From Hippophae tibetana (lineage: Eukaryota > Streptophyta > Magnoliopsida > Rosales > Elaeagnaceae): a stretch of DNA of 64,000 bases. The stretch lies in NCBI GenBank assembly GCA_037013495.1, contig CM072810.1, forward strand, positions 103,320,898 through 103,384,897, in the 5' to 3' direction. A program made the translations under genes and the position numbers. Shown here piece after piece: positions 47,704-59,979 of this stretch; the first letter of the stretch is position 1, and the number at the start of each line of letters is the position of its first letter. The notes below the pieces were generated by a model. That model was not told where the DNA came from. It was given only the letters and a program-made list of their open reading frames with translations, and did not search any database.

Positions 47704-49320
47704 CTACACGGATTCTCTGTAAGTGCATGGGACATCATCATCAATTACTGGAAGTGCGAATGCTACCATGTTTGTGTATCTGGTAGGCTTTCTAATCTCC
47801 CTTCTTAGTCGAGTAGTGGCAATAGATTCTGGCTGTTGATTGATCGGTGGTGATGGTGAGAAAACTTCCACCTCAACTGAGATCTCTTCTTGATCATCAA
47901 TTTCATCTTCACCACAATCGGTAATTGGTGCAATCTTTTCTGGATCTTCCGGAGTCTCAAGCATCACCTTAGAAAGAGTATTTGGACTTTCATTCTTTTT
48001 CTCTAAATTAGTCTGTCTCAGCATAACAGACTCGTCGAATGTAACATCTCGGCTTAAGACAATCTTCTTGGATTCACCACACCAAAGTCGAAATCCTTTA
48101 ACTCCTTCCTTAAATCCCAAGAAAACATTTTTCTTTGCTCTAGGATCCAGTTTGGATTCACTAGCATGAAAATATGCTGGACATCCAAATATTTGCAATG
48201 AATCATAATCAGTAGTAGGTTGTCCAGACCATACCTCTTTAGGAGTTTTCCCATCTAATGTAGTCGTAAGAAGTCTGTTGAATATATGAGTTGCATATGA
48301 CAAGCCTCAGCCCAAAATGCCTTGATCAATTTGGATTGAGATAGCATACATCGAACTTTCTCAACCAAAGTTCGATTCATTCGTTCTACAACTCCATTCT
48401 GTTGTGGTGTACGAGGAACTAAAAAAAGTCTGATTATCCCTTCATCTTGACAAACTTTAAAGAAGGGATCTAATTTGTACTCGCCGCCATTATCAAATCT
48501 GAGCCTTTTAATTTTCCTACCTGTCTGAGTCTCGATCATTTTCTTCCATTTAAGAAAGATATATAAAACTTCATATTTGTGACTCATGGTGTATATCCAG
48601 ACATATCTAGAGAAATCATCAATAAAAGTCATAAACCAGCGTTTACCTCCAAGTGAAGCATTCTTTGAAGGTCCCGAGACATCCGTGTGAATATAGTCAA
48701 GAGATCCCTTAGTACGATGAATGGCAGTGCCGAACTTGACTCTTGTTTGTTTTCCCATTACACAATGCTCGTAGAAATCGAACTTTCCAGTTTTGGCACC
48801 TTTCAAAAGACCTTGTTTCATTAAGCCTTGTAAAGCCTTTTCACCGACATGCCCTAAGCACATGTGCCACAGGCGGGAAGAATCATTTGTCTTTTCTTCA
48901 GAACTACTTGAGATAGCTACTCTTTCTATAACTATACTCTCATCTAGGAAATACAAGTTTGCCTTCCGAGTACCCTTCATCGCTACAAATGCACCTCGTA
49001 CAACTTTCAAGACTCCATTTTCCAATGTTACCTTGTAACCATCAGAATCTAGAACACCTAAAGAAATACAGTTTTTCTTTAGGTTAGGAATATACCTTAC
49101 ATTTTTAAGTCGTTTGATTGTACCATTGTGCATCTTTAGTCGTACTGTTCCTATCTCTTTTGTTTGACAAACATTGTCGTTGCCCATAAGCACAACTCCT
49201 TCATCGAGCTCTTCAAAACTTGAAAACCAATGTCTGTTTGGACACATATGATAAGAACATCCAGAATCAAGGATCCACTTATCTGAGTAGGTTTTTAATG
49301 ATGAAAATGAAAAGGCTGAT
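47704..49320 (-). pseudogene. Copia protease and integrase of element D, nearly intact
   Basis: The protease motif WILDSGCSYHM near 49270 is intact. A 330-codon open frame (48255-49247) carries the GAG-pre-integrase zinc module (H in MCLGHVGEK, C-V-M-G-K) and the integrase core with its three acidic residues in HTDVSGP, RFDNGGEY and GVVERMNRT. The second motif normally reads RSDNGGEY. A second frame (47704-48303) holds the integrase C-terminus and the acidic linker. One frameshift near 48300 separates them. Confidence 0.87.
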
Positions 49321-49389
49321 TCTTCATCTTCATCGGCCTTCTGTGCAACATTTGCATTTGACTTGTCCTTGTTTGGACAATCTTTCTTC

Positions 49390-50180
49390 CAATGCCCTTT
49401 CTAGTAACAATAGGCACACTCGTCCTTCGAAAGATGTCTTCTAGATGACTCTCCTCTGGAATTTGATCTGGATTGCCCCCTATTATTTGATCCGCTAGAT
49501 TTTTTGTTGTTAGTCCTACCTTTGGATGCCGTCAATGCTTCTGATATTGAATCTCTGTGATCATGTTGATCCTTCTTCCAGTACTCGTTATTTACCAAAT
49601 CATTTGAAACATCTACGAACTTAACCTCATCTCTTTCATATAACAAGGTTGTGGTTAAATGTTCATAGCTCTCAAGTAATGAATTCAGCAACAACAAAGC
49701 TTTATCTTCATTGATAATTTCAACATCTAAATTTTACAGATCGGCCAAAATTTTATTGAAATTATCTAAGTGCTCAATCATAGGGGTACCTTTCTTGTAT
49801 TAGAAACGGAAAAGTTTCTTCTTCAAGTAGAGTCTGTTCTCAATACTTTTCGTCATGTACTTGTCCTCTAGTTTCTTCCAAAGAATTGTAGCACAGTCAA
49901 ATTGTGCCACAAGCTTGTCGGTTTACATAATTCCAATCTTCATTTGAATAATCTCCTGGCCTGGTCTCCAAGGCTATATTAGATCTTTCTTGAAACAATA
50001 GATATAATACCTCACATTGCTACATGCCAAAGTTATTGGTGCCGTCGAATTTCTCCACCTCAAACTTTGCGTTGGACAACATAGTTCTTCGATTAGAACA
50101 ACATGGCTTACCATAAATTCTATGGTCAACTTTTTCACCTTCTTCGATCTCTCTTTTATCAACCATAAGTACAAGCAGAT
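49390..50180 (-). pseudogene. Copia gag remnant of element D
   Basis: The gag N-terminus near 50070 reads AKFEVEKFDGTNNFG. The middle part has several stops. The C-terminal segment is open (49401-49697: LLESYEHLTTTLLY, a Ser/Arg-rich stretch) and ends in a CCHC knuckle, ECAYC...KGHWKKDC, whose centre holds a TAG stop. Confidence 0.82.
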
Positions 50181-50509
50181 AACAGAAATTTTGTACTTAC
50201 AACTTAAAACAATATTTTTCCAAATTTGATACCTTATTTGAAAAAACGGAGTCCACAGTTGAATCCGAAATGGTCCAATTAGTTAGGAATAGATCCAACT
50301 CAGCTGAAAACGGATGAAAAACGGACCAACTCGGTCCAAATATCACTAGTGATTGAGTTGACTCGATCCAACTCAGTAAATTGACTCAATTGCTCACAAC
50401 AGCACTCCGGCAGCTTCTGGCTGTGATTTTGACTTCCGATTTGACCGATTCTTTTACCGTTGCGTTCGTCTCATTGAGAGCTTCAATTTGATATATAATA
50501 CTGCTATAT

Positions 50510-50525
50510 TTGGCTCTGATACCAA
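50510..50525 (-). other. tRNA primer-binding site of element D
   Basis: TGGTATCAGAGCC on the minus strand, a few bases after the LTR end CACCCACA. Confidence 0.88.
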
Positions 50526-50530
50526 TTTAT

Positions 50531-51028
50531 TGTGGGTGGAAGCAATAAATAGCAGTATATGAATATATCAAAGCGATAAAATGAACACAAAATTTACGTG
50601 ATTCGGCAATTCGCCTAGGTTCACGGGAGGCAGGAGATATTATTTGAACTAAGTAGAAAATATACAGAATACAGATACAAATTTTCTCACTAATAATATC
50701 TCTCAAGTGTTTCCCTAAACTCATAGAAAACTCTCAAACTCACAAATATTTTCTCTCTTTGAGTTTGCTTATGTTCTCTCTGATTTTTTCTGATTTTTGC
50801 CTTGTTCTTCAATGCATGAACTTTTCCCTATTTATAGATGAAGCAAGGCTCCCTTTTCCTAAATTGTGCCATAATTTAAGCCTTAAATTAGGCCACTAAT
50901 TTTCTTAAATTATGCCACTAATTTTCTTAAATTATGCCACTAATTTTCTTAAATCATGCCACAAATTAGGCCACTAATTTCCCTAAATTATGCCACTAAT
51001 TTGTTACTTTTAGAGTCAATATTCAACA
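50531..51028 (-). repeat. 5' LTR of element D
   Basis: 498 bp; on the minus strand it starts TGTTGAATATTG and ends CACCCACA. It contains four tandem AAATTATGCCACTAATTT-type units. Confidence 0.9.
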
Positions 51029-51030
51029 CA

Positions 51031-51213
51031 ATAAAGTTACGAGATACACATTACTAGAAATCATTGCCCAAGCTTTATTCAACATGTAGACACTCATTTT
51101 AATGGGAGAGAAATAAGAGCACATGTACCATGTATCAAGCATCATACCACTTACAACTACAACTATGGAGCTATTAAAGCTAAACAACATTAAAATGAAA
51201 CAAGAATACTTAA
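51031..51213. repeat. Flank shared with the solo LTR (copy 2)
   Basis: Matches 28796-28978 beyond the LTR border; see that entry. Confidence 0.85.
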
Positions 51214-51229
51214 ATGGATGTTTATATTG

Positions 51230-51550
51230 AATTAATACCTATACAAACTATGTGACTTTTAAGGAAAACCACTTGACATGCATTGCCTCTGTTTATTGAA
51301 AGATGTTACATATAGATGCACTAGTGATGATGTTTGCTCCTAGCCAATAAGAAACCTCAACAACACTTGTAGGAATACATCTTCAATGTGGAAAACCCTA
51401 GTTTCCATGTTAGTTTTCTTGGGTTTCTATCTTTCTTGTTAAATCAAACTAGTGGTAAGAGACCTCTGAAGCTATATGACTTATGCGAATGATAAATCAA
51501 AAAGCTTGAAATCGGGAAGCATGAAAATGGTACTTCTAATACTAATAAAA
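51230..51550 (+). repeat. Dispersed repeat family R, copy 1
   Basis: Matches 54325-54640 and 60144-60440, with shared blocks such as GTTTATTGAAAGATGTTACA and AAGCTATATGACTTATG. It ends with the first part of the LTR of element F (GAATGATAAATCAAAAAGC). The remaining stretch to 52007 is AT-rich without recognised features. Confidence 0.8.
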
Positions 51551-52007
51551 GTTGTAATAATTAATCATTATGGAATGTTCTTAGTAATGAAACTAATTCA
51601 TCGATTTATGATACTATTTAAAATACAAAGTAAATTCAATCCAATATGATTTATTTTTAATTAAAATAAATTAATATTTTTTTACAATAAAATATTGAAT
51701 TTTATTACTATTATAAATAAATTAACAAATTAAAAATAATTTATTTTATATATTATTAAAAAATATATAAATTTCAATTAAAAACACAAACACGATATAC
51801 ATCTCACTCACTGCTATTAATGAAAAAGAATAATTCTATACATATATAATAAGATTGAGTACTCACCAATGTACCTATTTTTATTAGTGCTTATATATAA
51901 AAGTCATTATTGTATTAAGTAAGTTTATAATAATTAATGAAAGATTTAATTTATTTTAGAATTTTTAAATTATAAGAGCTTTTGTCACTTAACTCACCTA
52001 TACGCTT

Positions 52008-52930
52008 ATGGACGTGCATGTTAAGCTCTATCTTTCCTAGGTGTGCCTAAACATAAGTGCTCATGAAAGTGCATATGTTTGCTAGAACTTTAGGCTTTGG
52101 AGGACACAACCATAACACACTTTAGAAAATGAGACTACTCTTGGTTATAGAATAATCCTTTGTGGATATTTTGTGGAATACCCTCAACTCGTTGCAGTTG
52201 TCCTCCTAAAATGAGGAAAAAATATATTTTTGCTCTTCATCAACAAGTAGTTTTCCCTTAAAATCCATAGGTAAGGTAGTTCACATAAAGACAACTCTAC
52301 ACATCACATCTTCTAAGTAGAATGAAAAGTCGATGCTTTAACCAAGACATGAAAAGGTGGAAACTTGGCAAAACCAAAGGATATGGTGGTAGGCGATATA
52401 AGTATGGGTAGTTGGTGCTTAGTGAGTCATGACCTAGGTGGAAAGTTTCTAGTCAGTTAGTAGTGGATGGTTAACCAAGTCATGGTTGACTATGCCTTAA
52501 GTGATGGCCTCTTTAGCAGTTACCTCTATCTCTAGGTAATCTTATCTTATATGGCTCAGATGGTAGCAACTTAGACTATATAGCCTAAAAAGTGACGATT
52601 TATAATGTTTGACTTGATCTAAATGGTAATGTTATGGACTACTTAGCTTAGAAGGCAAGGATTTTTCTTGTCATACATAACCTAGAGGGCAACAATTTAT
52701 CATGTTTGGCGTGGCATAGATGGCAACTGCCTAGAAGATGACAAATCGTCCCATCATGTGCAACACATGAATACTCTATCTAAAAGGCAATGTGTAAAAG
52801 GTGATGATTTTAGCTATCAATTTTAAAGATAATGTTCTTAGAGGTAAAACTTAGAAGAAATTGCATCACTCCGTCTAAGCTTTGTGTGAAGCATTATTGG
52901 AAAAAAATGTTTCTAGGTTGAACTCTTTGT
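52008..52930. repeat. 1-kb direct repeat, copy 2
   Basis: Same orientation as 44610-45660 and similar length. It shares the degenerate tandem units near 52540-52720. The copies are diverged by many small changes. Confidence 0.85.
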
Positions 52931-54109
52931 ACAACACCTATGCATAGTTATGGCATGGAGCAAACCAAAGAACTCTCACTTGATTTATTATTAGAAACAT
53001 TTTGTTAAGTACAATTTTCCCAATACTTATAACAAAGAATATTAGATAAAACTCTAATTTTGGAGTGTTGTAACTTTTAAAAATGGAAGCTAAAGAATTA
53101 TTATGCACCAACTCTCATTATATAGAGAATGTGTGGCGTAAACCTAAAAGTCTCGTTATTGTTTGTTCCAGTTGTAATTCCAATGGGAACAATGTTACTT
53201 TTTATTTGAGCTTCCTTTCTTATAAAATTTAGTATATAAAATATTTCTTCCCTTAATTATAAAATTTAATTTTATCAAAATTGAAAATATATCTGATATA
53301 ACAATATCTACTCTTAATTAATGGTTCAGTAGTAAGTTACTTAAAATTAATAAAATATATTTTTGTTGTATTTAAAGAAAATAATGTAAAATAATAAATA
53401 AGTTGCATAAGAATATTGGAAGATATGTGATCATAGGACCATTCCCACCACTATCCTATAATTTAATTAAACATATCATGAATATAAATTAATTTCTTAA
53501 ATTTCATCTTTTTTTACCGTTTAATTGATTAAAGGACTTCATTTTAACCGACCTAAATGCTAAATAACATAGACGTATGCTTACTAGTTAAATTCATTCA
53601 TTTTCATTATGATCTAAAAAAATGATAATTAAACATTGCAATATTAGAAAAATTATTTAACATTTAGCAAAGATATTTAACCCTACTTATGACAATAGCT
53701 ATAAGATACCATTTCGAATGATAATATTAGTGATTAAGCGCTAGCATCTTAGACTAAATATAAACATACTTATGCAACATACTAGTTAATTATTCTAATT
53801 TATAGATACATAATTTTGACTTTTAAACATAGAGTTAAACACATCAAAAGTCAAGAATTAAACTTAAAATTATCTTGACATTAAATTAATTAAACCAAGG
53901 TAAAGGATTGAGAAATTCTCATAATCACATTATTAAATTAGCTAGATTTCATAATAATCAACAATATAATAATGAAAAACTAAAGAGAAGAGAATTAAGA
54001 AAAGCTTATAAAAATACCTAAAATCTCCTTTTGGAAGTTGTAACTAAATGTGTTGTTTAATCTCTCTTGTTCCTTGTTGTAATTCTTATATTGATTTGGT
54101 TAATTTCAA
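52931..54109. other. AT-rich intergenic region
   Basis: No gene or recognised repeat. Confidence 0.5.
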
Positions 54110-54893
54110 TACTTTTTTTTATTTTGTGTGGCATTATTTTGTATTTATAAGAGAAAAATTGAATCAAGATGTAAATATAATTGTTGGTATTCTTATGGAG
54201 ATAGAACTAATACGTACCACATGTTAAAAAGATGGATAAGTTACGATGTAGATAAGCTGCAATGAAAACAAGTTGTGATGGGGATAATCTACATACCAAA
54301 CAACATACTTATATAAATTACATTACTTTTATGGCATACCACTTAAGGTGTATTGTCTTTGTTTACTGAAAGATGTTACACATAGATGTTCTAGTGATGA
54401 TGTTTTCTCCTAGGGAGTAAGAAACCTCATCAACACTTGTCTTAGAAAATATTTAACGAAGAAAACCCTAGTTTCCATGTTAGGCTTCTTGGGATTTCTA
54501 CATTTATTTTCAAGTCAAACCCGTGGGAAAAGGCCTTTGAAGCTATATGACTTATATGAATGATAAATCAAAAAGCATGAAATCAGGAAGCATGAAATTA
54601 GGAAGCTTGAAAATGGTATGTCTAATACTAATAAATCAAGAAGCATGAAATTAGGACGTGAAAATGGTATGTGAAGAGATGATAAATCAAGAATCATGAA
54701 ATAAGAAAGTGAAAATGATATGTCAAATTGAATTTAAAATTAAATAATTATTAATTACAATAGAATTGGAAATATCTACATTAGAAATTATAATTATCTC
54801 TTTACATTATTGCTTATATAAATTTAAGATTACATTTTATATTAACAATTAATAAAATGAGATATTTCCTTAACTTTAGGATTAAGAAAACCT
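54110..54893 (+). repeat. Family R, copy 2, with LTR fragment of element F type
   Basis: One unit of a direct repeat with about 0.78-kb period. It holds a leader block (TTTTGTGTGGCATTATTTTG to AATCTACAT), then the R block (54325-54550), then a truncated element-F-type LTR (54550-54870). The next unit starts at 54894 with the same leader block. Confidence 0.8.
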
Positions 54894-55111
54894 TATTTTG
54901 TGTGGTATTATTTAGTATTTATAAGAAAAAAAATTAAATTAATATGTAAATATAATTGTTGGTATTCTTATGAATATATAACTAATATGCACCACGTGTT
55001 TCAAAGATGGATAAGTTACAATGTGGATAAGATGCAATGGAAACAAGTTGTGATGTGAATAATCTACGTATCAAATAATATACCTATGTAAATTACTTGA
55101 ATTTTAGGGCA
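54894..55111 (+). repeat. Family R, copy 3, left part (continues at 60144)
   Basis: Repeats the leader block of 54110-54310 and is cut by element C inside GGGCA. The right part resumes at 60144 (TAACACTTAACATGC). Confidence 0.82.
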
Positions 55112-55270
55112 TGTAAAACTCAGAATTAACTCTTATATTATTCATTCAAAGACACTACCTATTTATATACAAAGTTAGAGACAATCTTAGGTGACATACA
55201 CCTAATACACAACTAATATATTCATCTAGTGCTAGACACCTAATACACACACAACTAATCATCTTTAACA
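55112..55270 (-). repeat. 3' LTR of element C
   Basis: 159 bp, 4 differences from 59980-60138. The polypurine tract AACTTGAGGGGGAG (minus strand) is directly beside it at 55271-55284. Confidence 0.95.
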
Positions 55271-55277
55271 CTCCCCC

Positions 55278-56970
55278 TCAAGTTGGAACATAGATATTAA
55301 TCATGTCTAACTTGTTACAAAGATAATCAACCTGAACCCCACTTAAAGCTTTCATGAAGATATCTCCTAGTTGTTCTCCAGTCTTCATATATCTTGTAGA
55401 AATCAAACCCTGCTGAATTTTCTCGCGAACAAAATGACAATCAATTTCAATGTGTTTAGTTCGCTCATGAAACACAGGATTAGAAGCAATATGAAGAGCA
55501 GTTTGGTTATCACACCACAATTTCATTGGTACTAAAGTTTTAAGACCTACTTCATCCAAGAGCTGATATATTCATATTATCTCAGACGCAGATTGTGCCA
55601 TAACCCTATATTCTGACTCTACACTCGATCGTGACACAACATTCTGCTTCTTACTTTTCCATGAGACCAAATTTCCTCCAATGAAAATACAATAGCCTGA
55701 TGTGGATCTTCTATCCACTTTGGAACCTGCCCAATCTGCATCTGAAAAACATTCAATATAAGTATGTCCATGATTTGCATACAAGATGCCACATCTAGGT
55801 GCTCCTTTCAAGTAACACAAAATTTGCTCTAACGTTGCCCAATGATGAACTGTTGGGGATGACATAAATTGGCTAACAACACTGACTGAATATGCAATAT
55901 CTAGACGAGTCACGGTAAGGTAATTCAGCTTTCCAACCACCCTTCGATATCTCTCAGAATCTTTAAAGAGTTCTCCATTTCCTGTAAGGTGGATGTTCAG
56001 AGTTATTGGAGCACTACAAGGTTTTGCTCCTAATTTTCCTGTCTCAGTTAATAAGTCCAGGACATATTTTCTTTGAGATAGAAAGATACCTTTTTTTACT
56101 CCTTGTGACTTCAACACCCAAGAAATACTTTAGCATCCCCAAATCCTTCGTTTGAAACTGAGTATGTAGGAAATACTTAAGAGATGAAATTCCCGTAGCA
56201 TCACTTCCAGTAATAACAATTCCATCTACATACACAACTAAAAGAATGATACCAGCTTCTGATTGTTTGTAGAACACATAATGGTCAGACTTGTTTTTCA
56301 TCATACCAAACGTTTCTATAGCTTGACTAAATTTTCCAAACCAAGCACGAGGACTCTATTTCAAACCATACAAAGATTTGCGGAGACGACAAACGTGCCT
56401 AGACTCCCCCTGAGCAACAAAACCAGGAGGTTGCTCCATAAACACCTCATCTTGAAGATCACCATGAAGAAAAACATTCTTGATATCTAGTTGATGCAAA
56501 GGCTAATGGTGAGTAGCTGTCATAGAAATAAACAACCGAACAGATGTCAATTTAGCAATAGGAGAGAAAGTGTCAGAATAGTCCACTCCATAGGTTTGAG
56601 CATATCCCTTAGCAACAAGATGAGCCTTTAATCGAGCAACTGACCCATCTGGATTAACCTTAACTGTGAACACATATTTGCATCTGATAGCCCGTTTCCT
56701 TGAAGGTAAATCAACCAAGTCCTAAGTACCATTGTCATCTAACGCATTCATTTCCTCGATCATTGCATGATGCCAACCAGGATGAGATATGGCTTCATGA
56801 ACAGTTTTAGGGATAGAAATAGAATCAAGAGAAGCAATAAAAGAGAAAAAGGAAGACGACAAGCAATTATACGAAGAAAAAAAAGATATAGGATAAGTAC
56901 ATTGACGTTTACCTTTGCGTAATGCAATAGAAAGATCATCGTTTAGGACTGGATCTGATGACAAAGTAGC
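55278..56970 (-). pseudogene. Copia reverse transcriptase and RNase H of element C
   Basis: In order on the minus strand: linker and RT start (WHHAMIEEMNALDDNGT near 56740, then a stop where Trp is usual), [20 protein letters not shown], a GLK-stop-SPRA segment, and the active-site box YVDG near 56225 (its last Asp changed to Gly). KDLGMLKYFLGVEV, a frameshift near 56100 and RNase H (SDADWAGSKVDRRSTSGYC near 55730; [13 protein letters not shown] near 55520; GEQLGDIF) follow. The D to G change and stops make it inactive. Confidence 0.92.
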
Positions 56971-57099
56971 AAGTGCAGGACATGAATCAGAAGGTCTATG
57001 TCTGGAGTAGACTTGAGTTATAGGATGCCTAACAGGAACTGGATCAGAGACAGGTTCAGATGATGTGATAGAATAGACTAATAAATCGTCATCCTCCCC

Positions 57100-58400
57100 C
57101 TAACATGCAGGAGAAGGAGAAGACAAAAAATAGGGTGTGTCTTTCATGAAGGTACCATCAATTGAGACAAGATATTTGTTAAGACTAGGACAATAACATC
57201 TATAACCTTTTTGGAGACGAGAATAACCAAGGAAGATACACTTCAAAGACTTGGGATCTAATTTAGTAATATGCGGACGAACATCCCGAACAAAACAAGT
57301 GCTACCAAATATCCTAGGGTCGATCGGAAATAGTGACTTATTAGGGAACAAAATTTTGTAAGGAATCTCACCATGAAGAACAGATGAGGGCATGCGATTA
57401 ATAAGAAAACATGTTGTTGAAACTGCATCAGCCCAAAAAGGTTTAGAAACATTCATTTGAAATAATAAGGCACGTGCAGTTTCGAGAAGATATCTGTTCT
57501 TACGTTCGGCCACTCCATTTTGAGATAGAGTATCAACACAAGAAGTTTCATGAAGCATGCCATTTTGAACCATATAAGATTGAAACAAAGCTGATGTATA
57601 TTCTTTGGCATTATCACTTCGCAAAGTACGAATTGAAACATTAAATTGAGTTTAATCCCAACACAAAATGCGTAAAAAATAGAAAACAATTCAAAACGAC
57701 TCTTCATTAAATATAACCAAGTTACACGAGAATAATCATCCACAAAAGTAACAAAATACTTAAATCTAGGTTTAGACAAAATAGGAAAAGGACCCCAAAC
57801 ATCAGAATGAACTAATTCAAAAGGAACACTAGCACGTTTATTAACTCTTGGATTTGAACTAAGATGATGATGTTTTGCAAATTGACAAGACTCACAATCT
57901 AATGAAGACACATTACTAAACTGAGGATAAAGTTTCTTCAGTAAAGGAAGAGATGGATGATTCAGTCTACAATGTGCCTCGAAGGGAGAGGTTACACTAG
58001 AGCAAGTGACAGATTTCGATATTGGTGTGTCAAGAATATAGAGACCTCCAGACTCATGTCTTTTACCAATAGTCTTCTTCGTCATAAGATCCTGAAGTAA
58101 GCAATGATCAGAAAAAAAAAATGAGATGCAACAGTTAAGATTGTGAGTAAGATGACTTACAGAGATCAAATTAAATGATAAGCTAGGTAAATATAAGACA
58201 GATGACAAAGGAAGCAAAGGAGTAGGAGTAATTATGCCAGACCCAAGAACACGAAATGGTGACCCATCGGCTAAGGTAACAGTAGAGGTAGAAGTGTGTG
58301 ATTGAAGAGTAGAAAAGAGACTAGAATTACTTATCATATGATCTGTGGCACCAGAATCAATAACCCATTTGGAAGATGAGGAAATGAGACACACATTTGA
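57100..58400 (-). pseudogene. Copia protease and integrase of element C
   Basis: A 313-codon frame (57453-58394) carries the intact protease motif WVIDSGATDHM, the GAG-pre-integrase zinc module (H in AHCRLNHPS, C-E-S-C) and the integrase first acidic motif HSDVWGPF. The frame then shifts near 57650. The second frame (57100-57624) continues with MRSDNAKEY, GVAERKNRYL and FWADAVSTTCFLINRMPS. A stop follows SPAC where a Gln is expected. Confidence 0.92.
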
Positions 58401-58449
58401 TTTACCTGAATCAGCAATAGCAGTGATAGAAAGTGATGAAGACCTTAGT

Positions 58450-59372
58450 GATTCTTGATACTATGAAAACTTGGTAAATTCATCTGCAGAGATAAGAACC
58501 GATTTTTCAGAAGTATCAGAAGTGGATGCAATATGAACCGAGTGACCTTTCTAATGCTTGTACTGAAGCTTTCTACAGTCATGTTTCGTATGTCCTGGTT
58601 TGTGACAATAGTGACATACAATACCTCTGAGGTCCTATGGTCGAGTTTCAAACCCGTACGAGCCGTCTCCTTTGTTGCTACTCATATAAGTTGACCGTTC
58701 ATGCTCATAATTATTACTTTGGCTGACCAAAGCACCATTTAATTGAGCAGGTGGAGGTGGAGTGTCTTCTGTATGAATTACTCGACTAAACACCTCTGGT
58801 AAAGAGGAGATCTCAGAACCAGAAAGAACCTGGGACTTAGCAGTCTCAAAAGTAGAGGGAAGACTAGCAAGAAAACTCATGACCGCCATTTGTTCCTGTT
58901 GGCTTTGTTGAACCTTGACATCAGGGCTAAAAGGCATCAAACTATTGAGCTCTTCATAAGTCCTTTTAAATTCTATAAAATAATTTATGAGTGACTGATC
59001 TTGTTTGTCTGCACGGTAAAATGCTTTGCATGCCTCATATATGCGAGAAATATTTCCCTTACCAGAATATAAGAAATCCAAATAATTCATCAATTCCTTA
59101 ACGAATTCACAATGATTGATCAAGTCAATTACATTGCTTTCAATAGAATTCTGAATCTGCAGAAATAAGCGAGCATCGTCTCTAAGCCATGTCTGCTTTG
59201 AATCATCTTTAGGAGGATCATTAGTCAAATGAGTATCTTTTTCGATACTTCTCAAATAAATTCGAATGGTCTTGCTCCAAGCCAAATAATTCGAGTCATT
59301 GAGCTTATAGTCCATGATTTTAGACATCACAGACACCATATCCATTAAAACATTAGATTTCTTCTTAGCCAT
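58450..59372 (-). pseudogene. Copia gag of element C
   Basis: Starts at ATG 59370-59372 (MAKKKSNVLMDMV). The open frame to 58635 (about 245 codons) contains the copia gag core (LNDSNYLAWSKTIRIYL, IYEACKAFYRADKQDQSL, FEFKRTYEELN-type segment) and ends at a TAG. Beyond it an intact CCHC knuckle, CHYCHKPGHTKHDC, and two further TAG stops lead to protease. Confidence 0.92.
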
Positions 59373-59596
59373 AACTCTTACAAACGATAAGACAACGAGC
59401 AAACGAACAAACAAAATCCAACAACATCAGCAACCAAACACACAGCGAACAAGAACACAAAATTGGAAGAACCCAAACCTGAACAATCACAAGCGATGAG
59501 TGCCAAACCACCACAGATGACGCAGGGGAATGGCGGAGAGCGACACGAGGTCGACCGGAGAAGAATTCTACACAGACACGTTGTCACGCGCCGGCA

Positions 59597-59840
59597 CGTG
59601 GAAATTTAGTAGAAAGTCGCGGTGGTGCGTGTGGCCCACTTGTGGCTCATCTGGTGATAGGACTTCGGGGTTTGGCCGGTCGGCGGCTGTTCTTCCTCCC
59701 TATGCATGCGGTGAGATGTGTGAAAATTTGACAGAAAGTCACAGTGGCACGTGTGGCCCACTCGCTACTCATCTGGTGGCCAAACGTCGGGGTTTGGCTG
59801 GTCGGTGGCTGATCTTCGTCCTTGTGCCGACGGTGAGAAA
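59597..59840 (-). repeat. Tandem 120-bp duplication in the leader of element C
   Basis: 59597-59716 and 59717-59836 align well, sharing GTGTGGCCCACT and GGGGTTTGGC. This is the most GC-rich patch of the window. It lies between the primer-binding site and gag. Confidence 0.85.
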
Positions 59841-59967
59841 AAAATGTGCACTCCAAAAGGGTGTTCCGAGTTGGAACTTAAAAATGCACCAAATCCTAAT
59901 TTGTGTTTACCCAAAATCAGCCCCCAATTTGAACGGAAAAAAAATTCCCAAATTTTGTAACCCAAAT

Positions 59968-59979
59968 GCTCTGATACCA
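59968..59979 (-). other. tRNA primer-binding site of element C
   Basis: TGGTATCAGAGC on the minus strand, directly adjacent to the LTR. Confidence 0.93.

Larger units (their letters stand above)
45683..51028 (-). mobile_element. Ty1/copia LTR retrotransposon of Tnt1 type (element D)
   Basis: LTRs of about 431 bp (45683-46113) and 498 bp (50531-51028), a primer-binding site TGGTATCAGAGCC beside the right LTR and a polypurine tract AAGGTGGAGATT beside the left LTR show a minus-strand element. Gag, protease, integrase with all three acidic residues, RT and RNase H are in copia order. The polypurine and protein wording resemble the tobacco Tnt1 group. No target duplication is seen (TGTGT and CAATA flanks), so one end may have been rearranged. 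Several stops and a deletion at the RT active site make it inactive. Confidence 0.9.
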
